Counted from the first letter of the stretch, positions 21,788 to 34,415 are shown. The stretch: DNA of 64,000 nt from Microvelia longipes (GCA_018340805.1 JACMZG010001914.1:17654736-17718735), one strand, 5' to 3'. Translations and numbers: made by a program. The notes: generated by a model not told the origin, from the sequence alone.

Positions 21788-22257
21788 AAGACTGGAACAC
21801 CAAACTCAACGAAGAACCAGAAAAGGGGAAAATTTTTAAAGAAATCATCAAGATAGTTCCCGCTAAACCTTGGTTCTGGAAATCGAGACTGTCAAGAAGA
21901 GATATTGTCTGCATAAACAGATTAAGAAGTCAACATGCCAGATGCATTCAATATCACTACAAGATTGGGTTAAGCGACTCCCCAGCATGCCACTCCTGCC
22001 CGACAATAGACGAAACAGTAGAACACATCCTCCTAGACTGCACAAAATACAAGACAGAACGGACAAAATTATATCAAGATGTCAAACTTCAAGATATCCA
22101 AGACAATACTGAAAAAATCAAGACTCTGCTCTTCTCAAAATTAAAAAATATAATAAATACACTCAAATTCGTAAATAAAATTACTATTCCCCTTAGCCTC
22201 AAAAAAAAATCTAGAGACCAAACCTTAACAGTTAAACCCCCAAACGTAAAAAAATAA
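21781..22257 (+). pseudogene. LINE ORF2, C-terminal region with CCHC motif
   Basis: The frame encodes WFWKSRLSRRDIVCINRLRS and then the C-terminal zinc motif CHSCPTIDETVEHILLDC (C-x2-C-x8-H-x4-C), as found at the end of I- and R1-type ORF2 proteins. It ends in a lysine-rich tail and a TAA at 22255-22257. It overlaps the preceding RNase H frame by 7 bases, so one more frameshift lies at the junction. Confidence 0.85.
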
Positions 22258-22728
22258 TAACATAACCTTTTATACCCAGGACCCGCGTGTCCGATCAACC
22301 TGATTGAGGTTTTTCTGTGGTTTCCCTCAATTTTACAGGCGAATGCCAGGTTGAATCATTAAAAGTCAGTCCACAGACTGCAATAGGCAACCTTTTTGAA
22401 ACTCCTGCAAACTACCTATACAATAATAATCCTATTCAAAACCCCACCAAAAATACCTTTTGACAACCCCCCCCCAAAAAAAAAATAAACAAATAAATAA
22501 AAAATAAAATACCCAAACCAAAAAAATATAAAATTATCCTTGACCCAAACAAACCCCTCACACCCCAAAAAATAATCAAAATTTATACCACAAAAATAAC
22601 AAAAAAAAAATAAAATAAAGAGGCACAAATTACCCTAATCAATAAATATAATATGGCTCCGGTATACACAAAATAAATATTGTATTACTTTTGCCAATAA
22701 AGAACTTGTTTAAAAAAAAAAAAAAAAA
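22258..22728 (+). other. LINE 3' UTR, polyadenylation signal and poly-A tail
   Basis: This is A- and C-rich sequence. AATAAA is at 22696-22701 and a run of 17 A follows at 22712-22728, then the right target-site copy. A homopolymer patch (C7 then A9) lies near 22470-22486. Confidence 0.8.
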
Positions 22729-22735
22729 CATTTGT
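22726..22735 (+). repeat. Target-site duplication of the LINE, right copy
   Basis: AAACATTTGT follows the poly-A and matches 14038-14047. Confidence 0.65.
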
Positions 22736-22739
22736 TTAA

Positions 22740-23810
22740 ACACAAATGCTATGGCTAGCAAGAAAAACTAGTTAGATAGAGTCCGTTAGTGATAAATTAG
22801 AAAAAGATTTATTTAGCTAAATAATTTTCTAAATTATAATGCTTACATCATCGTAAACACTAAATGGAAAGGAAGAGGAAAATGGAATTTTTCTTTGACT
22901 ATGTATCAAACAGTAAATAAACTGGTTATGTATGTTAGGAACGAGATCGCATTTTAACTGCTATTTTTCACTGACAAAATATAATAATCAATTGTGTCGT
23001 AATATATCATCATGTCGTGGACGTTTCTGAAAAAAATGAAACTGTTAGTTTTTTTTAGGAACTATATTCGTTCTTTTGTAGATCAGTGTCAAAATGTTGT
23101 TTATCACTATATAGCAATATTTTGTGGTATATTTCCACTCTGTGTCACTCTGATTCACTGTGAATAAAATTAAGAGAAGGGATATAATTTAGAAAATAAA
23201 ATTTCGACAATAATAAAAGCACATTTGTTTTTCATACGGTTATAAAGAAAGCAAACGCATATTACGTAAGATTAATTTAAAATACGTATTTTTGAAATCA
23301 GTACTTAATTTAATTTATTATTTAATATACTTTAATTAAAATATTATAATTTAATGTAAACTTACTAATTAACAAAATATTAACGAAACAAATAATTATT
23401 TAATTGGCGTCGTAACATAAAATGAATACTAGTAATTCATAACCTGTGACAGGTTATGAACCAGGCTCGTATGAGATAATTTTTGCTGGAAAAACATTTT
23501 GTTTTTTTTCTTTTCCTCATTTATACCGTAGGTATATAGAACAAGTATTGTTTTTCTAAAAAATACAGTCTGACACATAATTAGTGCTAAATGCCTACCA
23601 ATTTACAATGTAAAATAAAAATAGTAAGTACTTCGACATGAGTCAGGTATGTGCAACTCTTATAGATCTGGGATATAATTATTAAAATACTTGAGTGTTA
23701 TGTCCTACTAATCTAAATATCCAGAGACAATTATTCCACTTCAAAGTAAAACTCATTGAAATAAGTAAGGTTATTTTCATATTAATGTGAAATACATATT
23801 TTAAAAAAAT
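22740..23810. other. AT-rich sequence; fragment of repeat R1 near 23505
   Basis: No gene. A truncated R1 end (CTTTTCCTCATTTATACCG, then TAGGTATATAG) is at 23509-23545. GTAATTCATAACCTGTGACA lies just before an inverted AGGTTATGAA at about 23450. Nothing else. Confidence 0.5.
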
Positions 23811-23850
23811 GGGAATGAGGTACCTCAGAATGTTTCTTATCACATTGGAT

Positions 23851-24067
23851 TCGCTGCGCTTATTCTGCCTATACTTCAGAATCGCTACGCTAATTCTACC
23901 TATACTTCGGGCTCGCTAAGCTCATTCTACCTATACTTCAGACTCACTACGCTCATTCTACCTATACTTCGGACTCGCTACGCTCATTCAACCTATACTT
24001 TGAACTCGCTACGCTAATTCTACCTATACTTTGGACTTGCTTTGCAAGTCCTCAGATAGTAAATACA
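23851..24067 (+). repeat. 31-bp tandem repeat, seven copies, inside R1
   Basis: The unit TCGCTACGCTCATTCTACC + TATACTTCGGAC starts at 23851, 23882, 23913, 23944, 23975, 24006 and 24037: an exact 31-bp period with scattered substitutions. The inverse (GAGCGTAGCGA-type) ends other R1 copies in only two to four repeats. Confidence 0.9.
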
Positions 24068-24325
24068 CCCGTTTATTCCCAGTGGTCATCCATCCAGGCA
24101 CAGACCAGGCTCGATGCTGCTTAACTTTTATGATTTAAAATAAATCATGGATATACTTGTCGTATCGAAATAAAACTTAGTGTAACTATTTATTACGTAA
24201 TGGTATAAATATGTACACATCTTTCACTTGTACTAAATTTTAAACCAAATTGGATTATTTGCCGATTTAAAAAAAATACACAAGCCATTTGGTTAAAGTT
24301 GAACTAATGCATCAGCAATATCAGC

Positions 24326-24385
24326 ATGTGTGTGTATGTGGTTTCATCTGATTATCAAATCAGATGAAACCACATACACACACAT
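24326..24385. repeat. Perfect 27-bp hairpin inside R1 copy
   Basis: ATGTGTGTGTATGTGGTTTC + ATCTGAT (24326-24352) and its exact inverse (24359-24385) are separated by 6 nt. It replaces the usual R1 sequence at the TGTGTG patch, as if two inverted R1 fragments were joined there. Confidence 0.9.
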
Positions 24386-24530
24386 ATGCAGACAGAAAAC
24401 TTCGTGAAAGCCAATCAGGAGGCCATATAACACCTGAAACGGATTATTCAGATGACATCCCGGTTTCGGATTTCTTTGCAATCACAATAATTTTTCCTAT
24501 ACACCTACGGTATAAATGACGAAAATTAAA

Positions 24531-27394
24531 AAAATAATTATATGCAGCAAAATCACTTCCTAACGATTGGAAAAGGAGAATAAAAAACATAGACACAAGC
24601 AATAGACTTTAAAGATAATTTGGTCAATTTTCACCTACGGCATTAATAAGGGAAATCAAGCAAAAATCGGATTAATAAGCACGAAAGCGTGCATTTCAAA
24701 GAAAATCCACCCGTCTTGCGGACCTCTGCTCTAGAATTATTTTACTATAAATTTCAAGGATTTTCAACTTCAAACGTCGATCTAAAGATCATATTAACAA
24801 AAACCAAACGTATTGGCTAAACACGTGCTCATATCTACACACTTTTATTTCCAATTGTATTCCCATCGACTTCCTAAAATTAATCAGACAATTTTTTTAA
24901 CGTTAATTTCTTTTTGTTTCACGATCAAAAGATATTCATGATTTTATTTTTTATAGAAACGATAATGAGCTTTTTGGGAAATAGCTCTGTTGGCTCTTGA
25001 AAAGGGGGATAAGAGTTGAGAGTTCTCAACTAAATGATAATTTTCAAGTACCTTTTTAATTTTAATGCTTTTTTGAGTGGTCTTTTTATTTGACAATCTA
25101 TCTACTTTATTCGAATTATATTAACAAAAATAAACTATTATTTGCAGATTTTATAAACTATCATTCTAGGTAGACAATTAAAATGACACGACTTTCGATT
25201 CTACGTAACATTTTTAACTAAATATATTATATATGTCAAACAATATTAAGAATTATAATATAACTTAGCAGTGATATCCGAGCTTCGCAAGACAAATAGT
25301 TTATTTATTTAACAATTATTTTAATTAATCAACATTAAAATAGAGCACAACAAAAAATAGAAGTTGTAAAAGCATGGATGTTCTTTGTTAAGGTTGTTTT
25401 CGTCTATTCATATTGTTAAGCCATACTTTATAATTGTATGGGACTAAGTTCCTTGTTTTGATAAGTTGACAATCAAAAATGAAAATCTTAAAAGTTTGTT
25501 TATACAACAATTTAGCATTACTTTAGCAAATATCAACACCTTTGCGTTATTATAGTGATATTCTTTTAACAAATATTTATTAATTAATAACATGCAAACA
25601 TATTTGCTAAGCTGCTTAAAACATTTTTCAAAGATATAATTGCTGCAATAAATCAGATGTATGCCATGCAAAATACTGGCCCTCCAGTAAATCAAGCCAT
25701 TTTTAAACAAATTTACTATTTTTTTAAATTATAAAATCAATTTTAATTATTCATAAGGCTATGTAGCCTAATCATATAAACCCGCTTTATAAGACAAAGA
25801 TGGTGACTATTTTGATCAATATGTTACCCTAAACCTCTTTCATTTAAAACTGATCAAGTAAACTGTACAAAATACAGTAACTTAATAGAACGTTTAGAAT
25901 ACCAAATAAACCTAAAACCAATTGCCAACAGCCGATAACGATTGATTTATTATAACCTCAACACTCTCTTGAAGAAGGTTGCAATGAGGTAACACAGAGC
26001 CCCTCAGAGCTCTATTATATGTTTTTTGTCTCTCTATGTATTAAGATAGGGTATGTCTCCTCTATTATATGTTATGGTATTTACAATTAAAGTTTATATA
26101 TACATACATACTTTGAAACTCAATATTACAATTAACAACAAACACTTGATAAAAATGAGGCGTCACATTTTATTGCGACTACAATGCTTTACCTTCGAAT
26201 AAGGAAAGTTAAATAGTTTAAACAAAGGCATCCTTGTTTATTTTTATAATTAATATATTAAACAAATAATTAAAATCTAAAAAAATACAAATTAAAGATT
26301 AATTACTGTTAACTCTAATTAAATTATTTCCCAAACATTATTTCTAAACCTAATTACAAACACTCAGGGTAAGGTAAACAAAACAATAATTGTAATTGCA
26401 GAAATAATCAAATTGACTAATTTCTTTTTTTCAAGGAAACTTATTATTAGTTAGTGGTTTTTTTCCGAACCGAATAATGAGCTCTCTTTGAACTGTATTT
26501 ATTCAGACAAATGATTAACAAATAAGACCTTCAATTATTTTTACCGGAACTAGAGCCAGTTGTTACAGTTCTACCGAGTAATACGGACATTTGTCCGTAA
26601 TTTGTCTTGTGCATTTTTCTTAATAATTAATAATTACGTGTATAATATTTAAGTGTAATATTTCTTAATAAGTTAATTAATCTTCTAATAAAATTAGTTT
26701 AATTCTTAATAAAATTATTTTATTTTATTGTTAGAGGTTCTAAGAATTAAAGTTCAAACATTATTTCTGGTTTTATATTGATTTTAATGCGGTAGAGGTT
26801 TAAGTAAACCATTGATACAACAAGAAGAATGGATTTTTAATAAAATAATAAGTAAGTAGTAATAATAGAATTATTTTTGTTTTCCTTCAACGAATAAATT
26901 GAACTAAAAAATAATATCGGATACGAGGTACCTCAAAATTCGTCTTGGTCACTAAGCATACTTTTGATTTGTCTGTTGCAAGATGAAGGTTATTTTGCAC
27001 CATATTAGGAATAGTTTCGCTCGACTCAGGAAAAAATATTTCGTTTGTTGCATTCGAGGAAAATAAATGAAGGAAAAATAAAGAAAAAAAATCTTCTAAA
27101 ACAATATTAAGAGGATTTTTAAGGGTAATATTAAAATTAGATTTTCTCGCTTCTTTCGATCCCAGTTTGACTTTATATTTTCTTCTGCGAGGATCTTGAA
27201 AGTGGAAAATAAGAAGTAAAACGACAAGAAATATTGAACTAGATTTTTATTTTTGTTTTCTTATTTTACAAATGACTACGAAATAATACTGGGTTAAATA
27301 ATCACAAATCACTTTTTAAGTAACAAAAAAAAAAAAAAAACAGTTGCCTGGTGAGTTAACCAAAAGGGTTCTTTAGTGCCAATGAATTGTAGAG
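24531..27394. other. AT-rich intergenic sequence with an R3 repeat fragment
   Basis: An R3 copy lies at about 25950-26090 (AGGTTGCAATGAGGTAACAC, then AAGATAGGGTATGTCTCC). An R1 terminus remnant lies near 26923 (ATACGAGGTACCTCA). A minus-strand open frame at 25444-25710 has no domain and is AT-driven. No gene is supported. Confidence 0.5.
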
Positions 27395-27535
27395 GCATCT
27401 TCAGAGATTTACTCTTCAGTAAGTCAATAATACCCCCTATGACATCATACATTCCTGAATTTGCCTCACAAACTATAAACGAAACAAGGTATTCATCATC
27501 TACGTTTCGGTAACCAGACGAAGATCTAAAGATAT
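27395..27535. repeat. Decayed foldback of family C
   Basis: GAGGCATCTTCAGAG on the left and CCTGAATTTGCCTCACA with ACGAAAC on the right are the same parts, in the same inverted order, as in the foldbacks at 28943-29192 and 38843-39127. CATCATCTACGTTTCGGTAA and GACGAAGATCTAAA match their outer arm. The hammerhead core is degraded. Confidence 0.5.
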
Positions 27536-28942
27536 CTACTTAATACTTTGTCCATTAACTAGATACTTAAAACTTTTCAAGAAAAAATATGGCAAAATGA
27601 AGAAAATTATTACATATAAATATTCCATAATATTCCATTTCAAATATTGAAACATAAAAAGTAAAAAAAAAAGTTTTGTGTATCTCTGAAAAACTTAATG
27701 CAAAATTGATCATTTAAAAGTGCAGCGTGGAGGCCCTAGCCACGCTGGGTGAATTTCCTTTCGCAAACAATATATATTTTTGCGAAATATGGAATACTTC
27801 GAAAACTTGTTTTCGATTTATTTTCAGTCTTATTATCAGGATTACTACTTGTTTGCCTGGTTTTCTTAAGTTTTCAAAGAAACCGAGAATGTTTTCCCTA
27901 TATGTTCCACTAACCATGCATGTCCTTTCAAAATCAGTTCTACTCAAAATTTTGCGCTCACATTAAAAGCTCTGTCTATGCTAATCGTTGAACTGTTTCA
28001 GTGCATTTTGCTTAAGCATGAACATTGACTAAAAAGTAGTAATGCTACCGTTCAGGTTATGGTTATTCAGATTAATCATAAACCTAAAACTTATTTGGTA
28101 AGCTAGTTTCTGTTTCCCAATTAAAAAAATTAGAGTAATCAGCGAATTGGAAATACAGAATTGGATAGGCATGCCAATTGTAGTAGGTACTGAAATATTT
28201 CTCACAACCATCAGAGAGTCTTAAAATGAACTCTAATGTTTTCAAAATGTTATAATTCGATTAGTTAAAAGTAGTCTGGTAGAAGAAGTTACAGTTTTAT
28301 CAAACTTAATGTTCAAAAGAAAGCAAGAAACTTTGGCAGGAATAGCAAGTTTGTAACTGTAGTCAACCAAAAATACGAGATTAGACTTTTTACGACTCAT
28401 TTTTTCGTTTTACTGTTAGGAAAGGATTCATAGAATTTTATCTACTTCAAAGTATCTGGAAAATATGATAAAAAAGTCAAGAGAGGATAAAAATATGTTT
28501 CTGATTGGTAAGATATAGGTAAAGGATTTCCAAGTTTTTATAGGTTTTCAAACCAGTCACAGGAGAAAAAAACTTGCTCTTTCCAAAACTTAAAAAAAAA
28601 TAGATAAAGAAAAAAATTGGCAAAGAATAGTTGTTTTTAACAAATGTACTGCGTCAAAAAATGCTGACAGCATGGTGCATTGAATTGAGAGTGGTGGCAG
28701 AGTTTAATCTGGCAAGTCTCTTTTAACTTCAACCCGTGTACAAATTGATACATGTACACTCATCAACACAGTGAAGGCTGAACCGATGAAATTGATTCAA
28801 AAACCACCATTGAAAGAGCGAAGAGTTTTTTAAGAGATTTTTTGGGGAAATCCAACCGAACTTCTTGAGACGGAAGAAATTATGAATTTTTAAAATTAAA
28901 AGAAAAAAAATAAACTGCGTAGGCTTCTGCGGTTATTGTCAT
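27536..28942. other. Sequence without supported genes
   Basis: Open frames of 60-79 codons at 27714-27966 exist on both strands over the same bases and show no domain. Nothing else is recognised. Confidence 0.45.
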
Positions 28943-29192
28943 GAAGATTTAGGTCTTCAGGTGATGACCCCGCCAATATACATGATGAATCCGGCGTTTC
29001 GCTTCCACTGTGGGAGGCATCTTCAGGGGTGTATGACATCATGAATGAAAACACAAGTTCAGTTTTCTTGAGCATTATATTTTCATTTATGATGTTCTAT
29101 GTCCCTGAAGATGCCTCCCACAGTGGAAACAAAATGTCGCATTCTTCATCTGAATTGCCGCGGTCACCACCAGAAGACCTAATTTTTTAAAA
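28943..29192. repeat. Foldback element C1 (hammerhead-bearing family)
   Basis: The arms run from GAAGATTTAGGTCTTCAGGT inward through CGTTTCGCTTCCACTGTGGG and GCATCTTCAGGG, and the mirror image ends at CCACCAGAAGACCTAA. Both arms carry the hammerhead-like block read outward. In the left arm (minus strand 29026-28989) U16.1 is mutated to C (GAAACGCC). In the right arm GAAAC reads AAAATG. Both are probably inactive. The plan is identical to C2 at 38843-39127, so the palindrome itself was mobile. Confidence 0.7.
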
Positions 29193-29767
29193 ATAGTTCT
29201 TTATGCTTGTATGGAGTGCTCATCCCTATTTCACTCGGACCGCCCCCTTTTGTTACACTACTGAATTTACCTCTCATAGAGGCGTTTTAACTTCAACATG
29301 ACGTATAATAGTTAAGATATATATTTTTACTTTTCCTCATTTATACCATAGGTATATAGGAAAGTATTGTGTTGGCAAAAAAATCCGAAAGCGGGATGAA
29401 TCCGGAATTATCTTTTTCAGGCGTTTTTAAGACCTCTTGGTTGGATTTTTGCAAAGTTGTCTGTCTGTATGTGTGTGTTTGTGTATGAGTGTCTATTATC
29501 ACCGTAGCGTCCAGTGTATTTATGCTAGAGAGTTCAAATTTTGTACAAAAATCAGTCTACCGCTGTAGTTGTGCTATTCGAAAAATATTTTATGACGTCA
29601 TTAACCCGCAAAAATGACAGCAAAAATTTCGAAACATCATAAATCGCGGAAAAATGATGCGAACGGATTGAGATTTGGTACGTATGTGATTACGTATAAG
29701 ACATATGTGCTAATCAGTGGCGTAGCCAGGATTTAATTTCGGGGGGGGGGGCTGAATGTTAAAAATT

Positions 29768-29768
<1 letters not shown>

Positions 29769-29811
<43 letters not shown>

Positions 29812-29814
29812 TAA

Positions 29815-29847
<33 letters not shown>
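29769..29847. repeat. (AT)n microsatellite
   Basis: Nearly pure alternating AT with a few phase shifts, inside the CAGTGGCG element. Confidence 0.95.
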
Positions 29848-30554
29848 CCGTTAAAATATAGACAAGATTACAATGTATACATTGTTTTTTTTATTTATTA
29901 TTAAATAATAATATTATTTTATATTAAATAAATAAATAAATTGTTTCTGGTAAAGTATATAATCAATAAAATACACATAGTTATAAAACACAAACTATAT
30001 TTTGCACATAATATTTAAAATTTTTTATAACGTAAAATTAATAAAACATTTAATTTTATTATAATATTATATTAAGTAAATTTTGAAATAGTCCGCGACA
30101 TCAGGGGTACATGTCATTTACCGGATTGTACAAACCAGAGACTATATATATACTTAAACAGTAAGACTGTCGACCCAATGGTGGGAAAATTTGGATTCCG
30201 ATCGACGCTAGCGCCTCGGCAGACCTACTTTTCAACTAAAGGCGTGGTTTAATTTCTCGCTTTTTGCCTACGTTCCATTTGAAATTAACTTTTATAAGTC
30301 ATATATTATAGTCCAAGAGCCAGACGCAAAAAACGTGACCGTCAAGCCCCAAAGGTTTAACCCACTAGATCGACTTATCCTGGCTCTCTGATAATGAATC
30401 AGGTGGTCTGCCATTTCAGATAAGGGAATCTTAGCCCCGGGGCCCCTTTAAAATCCGTAAAATGAACTCAAATTCTGTTTTTGCCCAATAACGGTGTTCC
30501 TATTGATTTTATCCAAAAATTTAAAGGGTTGTTTTTTAAAGTTTATTAAATTTG

Positions 30555-31151
30555 TGATAAATCCATTTTAACCATCAAAATCGGTCCAGTAAAACCGGAG
30601 ATACAAATGTTGAAAGATTACCGAAAAAACATCTAAAAAGCATACATTTTTGTCCAAAAACGCACAAAAACCTTAAAATGTCATGTATTTCCATATGAAC
30701 ATGTTTAGGAATTAGGCAGACTTAAAAATTATGCATATTCTGTTAAGCTACAGGTAATATAAAGTTGTTCTAGATAAAGAAATCAGTACAGCTCTAATAT
30801 GTGATGACTTAATGACCGACATATAATGCTGAAAAAAAGTGTATTTTCTACAATTTAAGTGTTTACCTATCTTTCAGCATTATATGTCGGTCATTAAGTC
30901 ATCACATATTAGAGCTGTGCTGACTTCTTTCTCTAGAACAACTCCATATTACCTGCAGTTTAACAAAATATGCATGATTTTTAAGTCTGCCTAATTCTTA
31001 AACATGTTAATATGGGAAAACATGACATTTTAAGGTTTTTATGCGTTTCTGGACAAAAATGTATGCTTTTTAGATGTTTTTTCGGTAATCTTTCAACATT
31101 TTATCTCCGGTTTTACTGGACCGATTTTGATGGTTAAAAAATGGATTTATC
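30555..31151. repeat. Large palindrome within the CAGTGGCG element
   Basis: Arms of about 280 bp (30555-30835 and 30871-31151) are separated by about 35 bp. They match closely, including CATTAAGTCATCACATATTA and GACCGATTTTGATGGTTAAA in the right arm with their inverses in the left. Confidence 0.85.
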
Positions 31152-31935
31152 ATGTTAACCGGCTTTCGTGTTATCAGTGGTATTACATTGTGTTTACGGT
31201 CCTGTGCTCCTTCTATGTATAGTATTATTCTAAGCACAGGTCACACAGTTATTACTGAAAGACCTAACTGACCGTTATGTCGTAATTGGAACTTCGAGAT
31301 AATATTTCGGACAAGCCTACTTTACTTTGTATTGTTCACTGTTTTCAAATTATTTGTATATCTTTCATTTTTATATATGTATTTGATATATTATGATATT
31401 TATATTATAAGTTTATTGTTAAAAAAATATATGTTATTTAATTTATTATTTTTATATATTTTTATAGCTTTTTTTCACACATTTATTGCGGGTTTAGGTT
31501 ATGTAAAAATTTCGGGGGGGGGGGGAGCCCCCTCAGCCCCCCCTGGCTACGCCACTGTGTGCTAATTATCATCTCATTATCAGCATTAGTTCAATTTTTA
31601 TTAAATGACTTGTGTACGTTTTTTAAAAAAATTTTAAAAAATTATAAAATGGTCCAATGGAGTTGAAATTTAGTACAAGTGTATATTACTACCTAATAAA
31701 TAATTACATTAAGTTTCGTTTTAATACGACAAAATAAAGAGTATTGAGCGTGGTCAGTTCTGTATGGGTGATCGCTGAGAATGATACGGAAGCATTTTCT
31801 ATCTGAAGACGAGCGAAGCGAGTCAAAAGGCATGTTGCAGCATAATTTTGGTGAACTGTATTTTGGAGGACGTGCGAAGCGAGTCCGAAGCAGGGAGGAT
31901 GAGCGTAGCGAATACGATGTAACGGGCTAACAATA

Positions 31936-33844
31936 GTTTATTAACAGCCGATGTAACAATAAATGGGCTGTTAAAGACGGTGGCAAAGGATATTCGCCGG
32001 CATGAGGATCTGTGCTCTAAAAGTTAGTTATAGATGTATCATGATAATTAGTATAATAATACGTTATTTAGAGACACGCCTTTTATGATGCTTCTAACGT
32101 AAACCTTTTTTATAAAAATTGTCTCATTCTTAAGCAAAAATTTAACTTTACTAAAAAGTTTGAGTCACAGTTTGGAAAAATAAGTTAAATCAATACTAAG
32201 CCCATTTTTCCAGAAAGAATTACTATTTAGACTTTAGAAACTTATAATCCTATTATAAAAAATAGTTTTTACATCAAATAAATTTAAAATTATTAATTTT
32301 TTAAGCTGAATATGAAACAATGTTCTTTTTTGGGTAATTTGATTACCTTAAGACTTATTAATTAGAAAAGATTTCAAAGTTTCACGCTAGAAGAAATATT
32401 TACTAAAACATTTCCTTGGACAAAATTAAAAGTTTCGGAGGGGGCTTAATGCTGTTAAGTAAGTGCACTTGTGAAAGAGCCCCACTTCTCAAGTGAAAAC
32501 AAGTGCCACTTCAGGAACTAGGAAATGTCCCCCTTTTTTAACTCGATGATGAAAATTAACTAAGTTTACCTTCATAAAAAGAAATACTAAAGTTTTCCGT
32601 CTGTTTTTAAGTCCTCTTGTTTTATTATATTTCTCCCTAAAATTGAAGAAAAGGAGTTTAACGCAAGACTAGCGGATTTTAAATTAAAAAGATATATTTT
32701 GGTAGAAATTTTTAGGAACAAGTGTATCGTGTATAAAACTGTTAAATTTCTGAAAAAAAAATTGAATATCAGACTCTGGGATATATATGCTGGCTAAATC
32801 CACTAAATATATATTTAATGTTATTTGTTCCTGGACACATTTATTACAAAATTGTTGATAGGAGAAATGTTCCTCTGGTGAGATGAACTCCACTTTCTCC
32901 ATTAGAAGAAATCAATAAAAATCATTTTTAAATTATAAACCCAGAAACATGTATGGAACTGATTTAGAGCAAGGAAGATATTGAAAATAATAATAATGCT
33001 TTATTCACATCATAAGAAAGTGATACAAAATATTACAACATAATGTTGATAGAAAGTAGATTTTTACAACTAGGTTCATAAGTACGTAATTTGATGTGAT
33101 GAGCCCCCTTAAGTAGGGAACTACTTGAGTGAGGGCTCAGTTCTATTTGTCTCTAAATTAAAATATAAAGAAATAATTTTATAAAAAATAGTCTCACAAT
33201 TTTGTTACTAAGCCCTCACTTAAATTTATGAGATCAGGGAACAATAATAGAATCACTGCCATTATTATAGCATAAAAGCCTCCACAACTGAATACTAGTG
33301 GAGACTGTTAATTTTACTGCAGTCAGGTAACTAGACAAAGTAATAAATCACAAATTAGGAAACATAGTCTGAATGAGACTTCTAGATTTAACAACATACA
33401 CTTTGGCATTAAATAGCTTAAACAAAAATCAGTTTAATGATAAATCAAAAGAACTCTGCTAGATACCCGAAGTATATACAGTTTAAAAATGTTCACGAAT
33501 AAATTTCAAAATTTTTGAAATTGTTACAATAAAATATGAAATAACAGTTATTGTTAGTATAAATGCAACTTTCTTTTACCTTATTATTCAATATTTGCTT
33601 TATTGTACTTTATTTTAGTAATTTCTAACATGTGTATACTTGACAAAGTGCTATATTACTTTTAGAAACTATATATATTACAAAGAATATAATTGGTACA
33701 GAATGTCGGAAGGTATACGAGAGCGTCTGACAAGATGGGGGTGTACTCGATGCTGGTCTTTAACGGTAGTTCTTAAACTAACCCTCCATTCTCTGAAACT
33801 TAACATTCCTCCTACTATTATAAGTTATTATTTCAAAATCGTAT
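31936..33844. other. AT-rich sequence, no gene seen
   Basis: Near 33105-33230, AGCCCCCTTAAGTAGGGA...GTGAGGGCT and AGCCCTCACTTAAATTT are partly inverted, a possible small repeat. Short open frames (32684-32902 minus, 33640-33858 plus) show no domains. Confidence 0.45.
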
Positions 33845-33922
33845 TATATATTAAATAATAATATATTATATAATTATATATATATAAATTGGTCATAATA
33901 TATATATATATATATATATATA

Positions 33923-34007
<85 letters not shown>

Positions 34008-34026
34008 CTATATATATATATACATA
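33845..34026. repeat. (AT)n microsatellite
   Basis: Long alternating AT, about 180 bp with two brief interruptions. Confidence 0.95.
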
Positions 34027-34327
34027 TTGCTGTAATTTATATGGTATTGCTTTATTTGTACTAGCCAGCTCTAGCTAAAGGCTAATTTTGTGCACAATAG
34101 ATTCCTAAAACAAAGAACGTTGATAAAAAGCAAGTTGATATTGGAATCGGGTTAATTCGGTAAAAGTCATGATAAAGGAAGCTTGTATTTTTCATCTATC
34201 CAAATCCATTTTATTGGATTTTCGAACCACCTTTTTAATTAGCACTGTAAAACATTCAATACGCTGACTGCTTCTTTTATAGTAACTACTTTTGTGGTAC
34301 ATAATAATTCCACAACCATGCTATAAA

Positions 34328-34358
34328 TAATATATATAATATATATACATATATATAT

Positions 34359-34415
<57 letters not shown>

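Larger units (their letters stand above)
14048..22725 (+). mobile_element. I-clade-like LINE retrotransposon, decayed, interrupted by a DNA transposon
   Basis: The order of parts is 5' UTR, ORF1 with CCHC zinc knuckles, ORF2 with apurinic endonuclease, reverse transcriptase, RNase H and C-terminal CCHC, then 3' UTR, AATAAA and poly-A. That order, with an RNase H domain, fits the I group of non-LTR retrotransposons. Target-site repeats flank it. Without the 2816-bp pogo insertion and its duplicated TA the element is about 5.86 kb, normal for a full-length member. Several frameshifts and stop codons show it is dead. Its A-rich, C-rich/T-poor sense strand differs from its surroundings. Confidence 0.85.
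23812..24530 (-). repeat. Dispersed repeat R1, copy 1
   Basis: R1 is a family of about 0.65-0.75 kb. In sense it begins with the near-palindrome CTTTTCCTCATTTATACCG-TAGGTATATAGGAAAAG. It continues with a TGTATGTGTGTG patch and ATGACGT(C/A)ATTAACCCG, and ends with GAGCGAAGCGAGTCCGAAG-like repeats and a GAGGTACCTCAT-like terminus. No protein is encoded. Other copies: 29326-31935 (+, with insertion), 36775-37490 (-), 49565-50020 (+), 51765-52335 (-), 53445-54130 (+) and 61800-62390 (-). Fragments lie near 26920, 43045 and 59710. Confidence 0.75.
29715..31557. mobile_element. Non-autonomous DNA transposon with CAGTGGCG termini (hAT-like), 1843 bp
   Basis: The 16-bp perfect terminal inverted repeats are CAGTGGCGTAGCCAGG and its inverse, followed by G-runs on both sides. 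The flanking direct repeat TGTGCTAAT is at 29706-29714 and 31558-31566. CAG-starting termini suggest hAT, which makes 8-bp duplications; nine matching bases could be 8 plus one by chance, or point to a Mutator- or Merlin-like system. No transposase is visible. Inside are an (AT)n run and a large palindrome. Confidence 0.8.
29326..31935 (+). repeat. Dispersed repeat R1, copy 2, split by a hAT-like element
   Basis: R1 sequence runs 29326-29714 and resumes after the insertion at 31567, ending in GACGAGCGAAGCGAGTC-type repeats near 31930. Comparison with the uninterrupted copy at 53445-54130 shows the break point: that copy has CATATGTGCAAGG where this one has CATATGTGCTAAT before the insertion. 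Confidence 0.75.

Noticed and set aside
23851..24067. Regularly spaced array considered as CRISPR
   Set aside because: It is a direct tandem repeat without unique spacers, in a eukaryotic genome.
31332..31565. 77-codon hydrophobic open frame
   Set aside because: It lies inside the CAGTGGCG transposon and ends in its terminal G-run.
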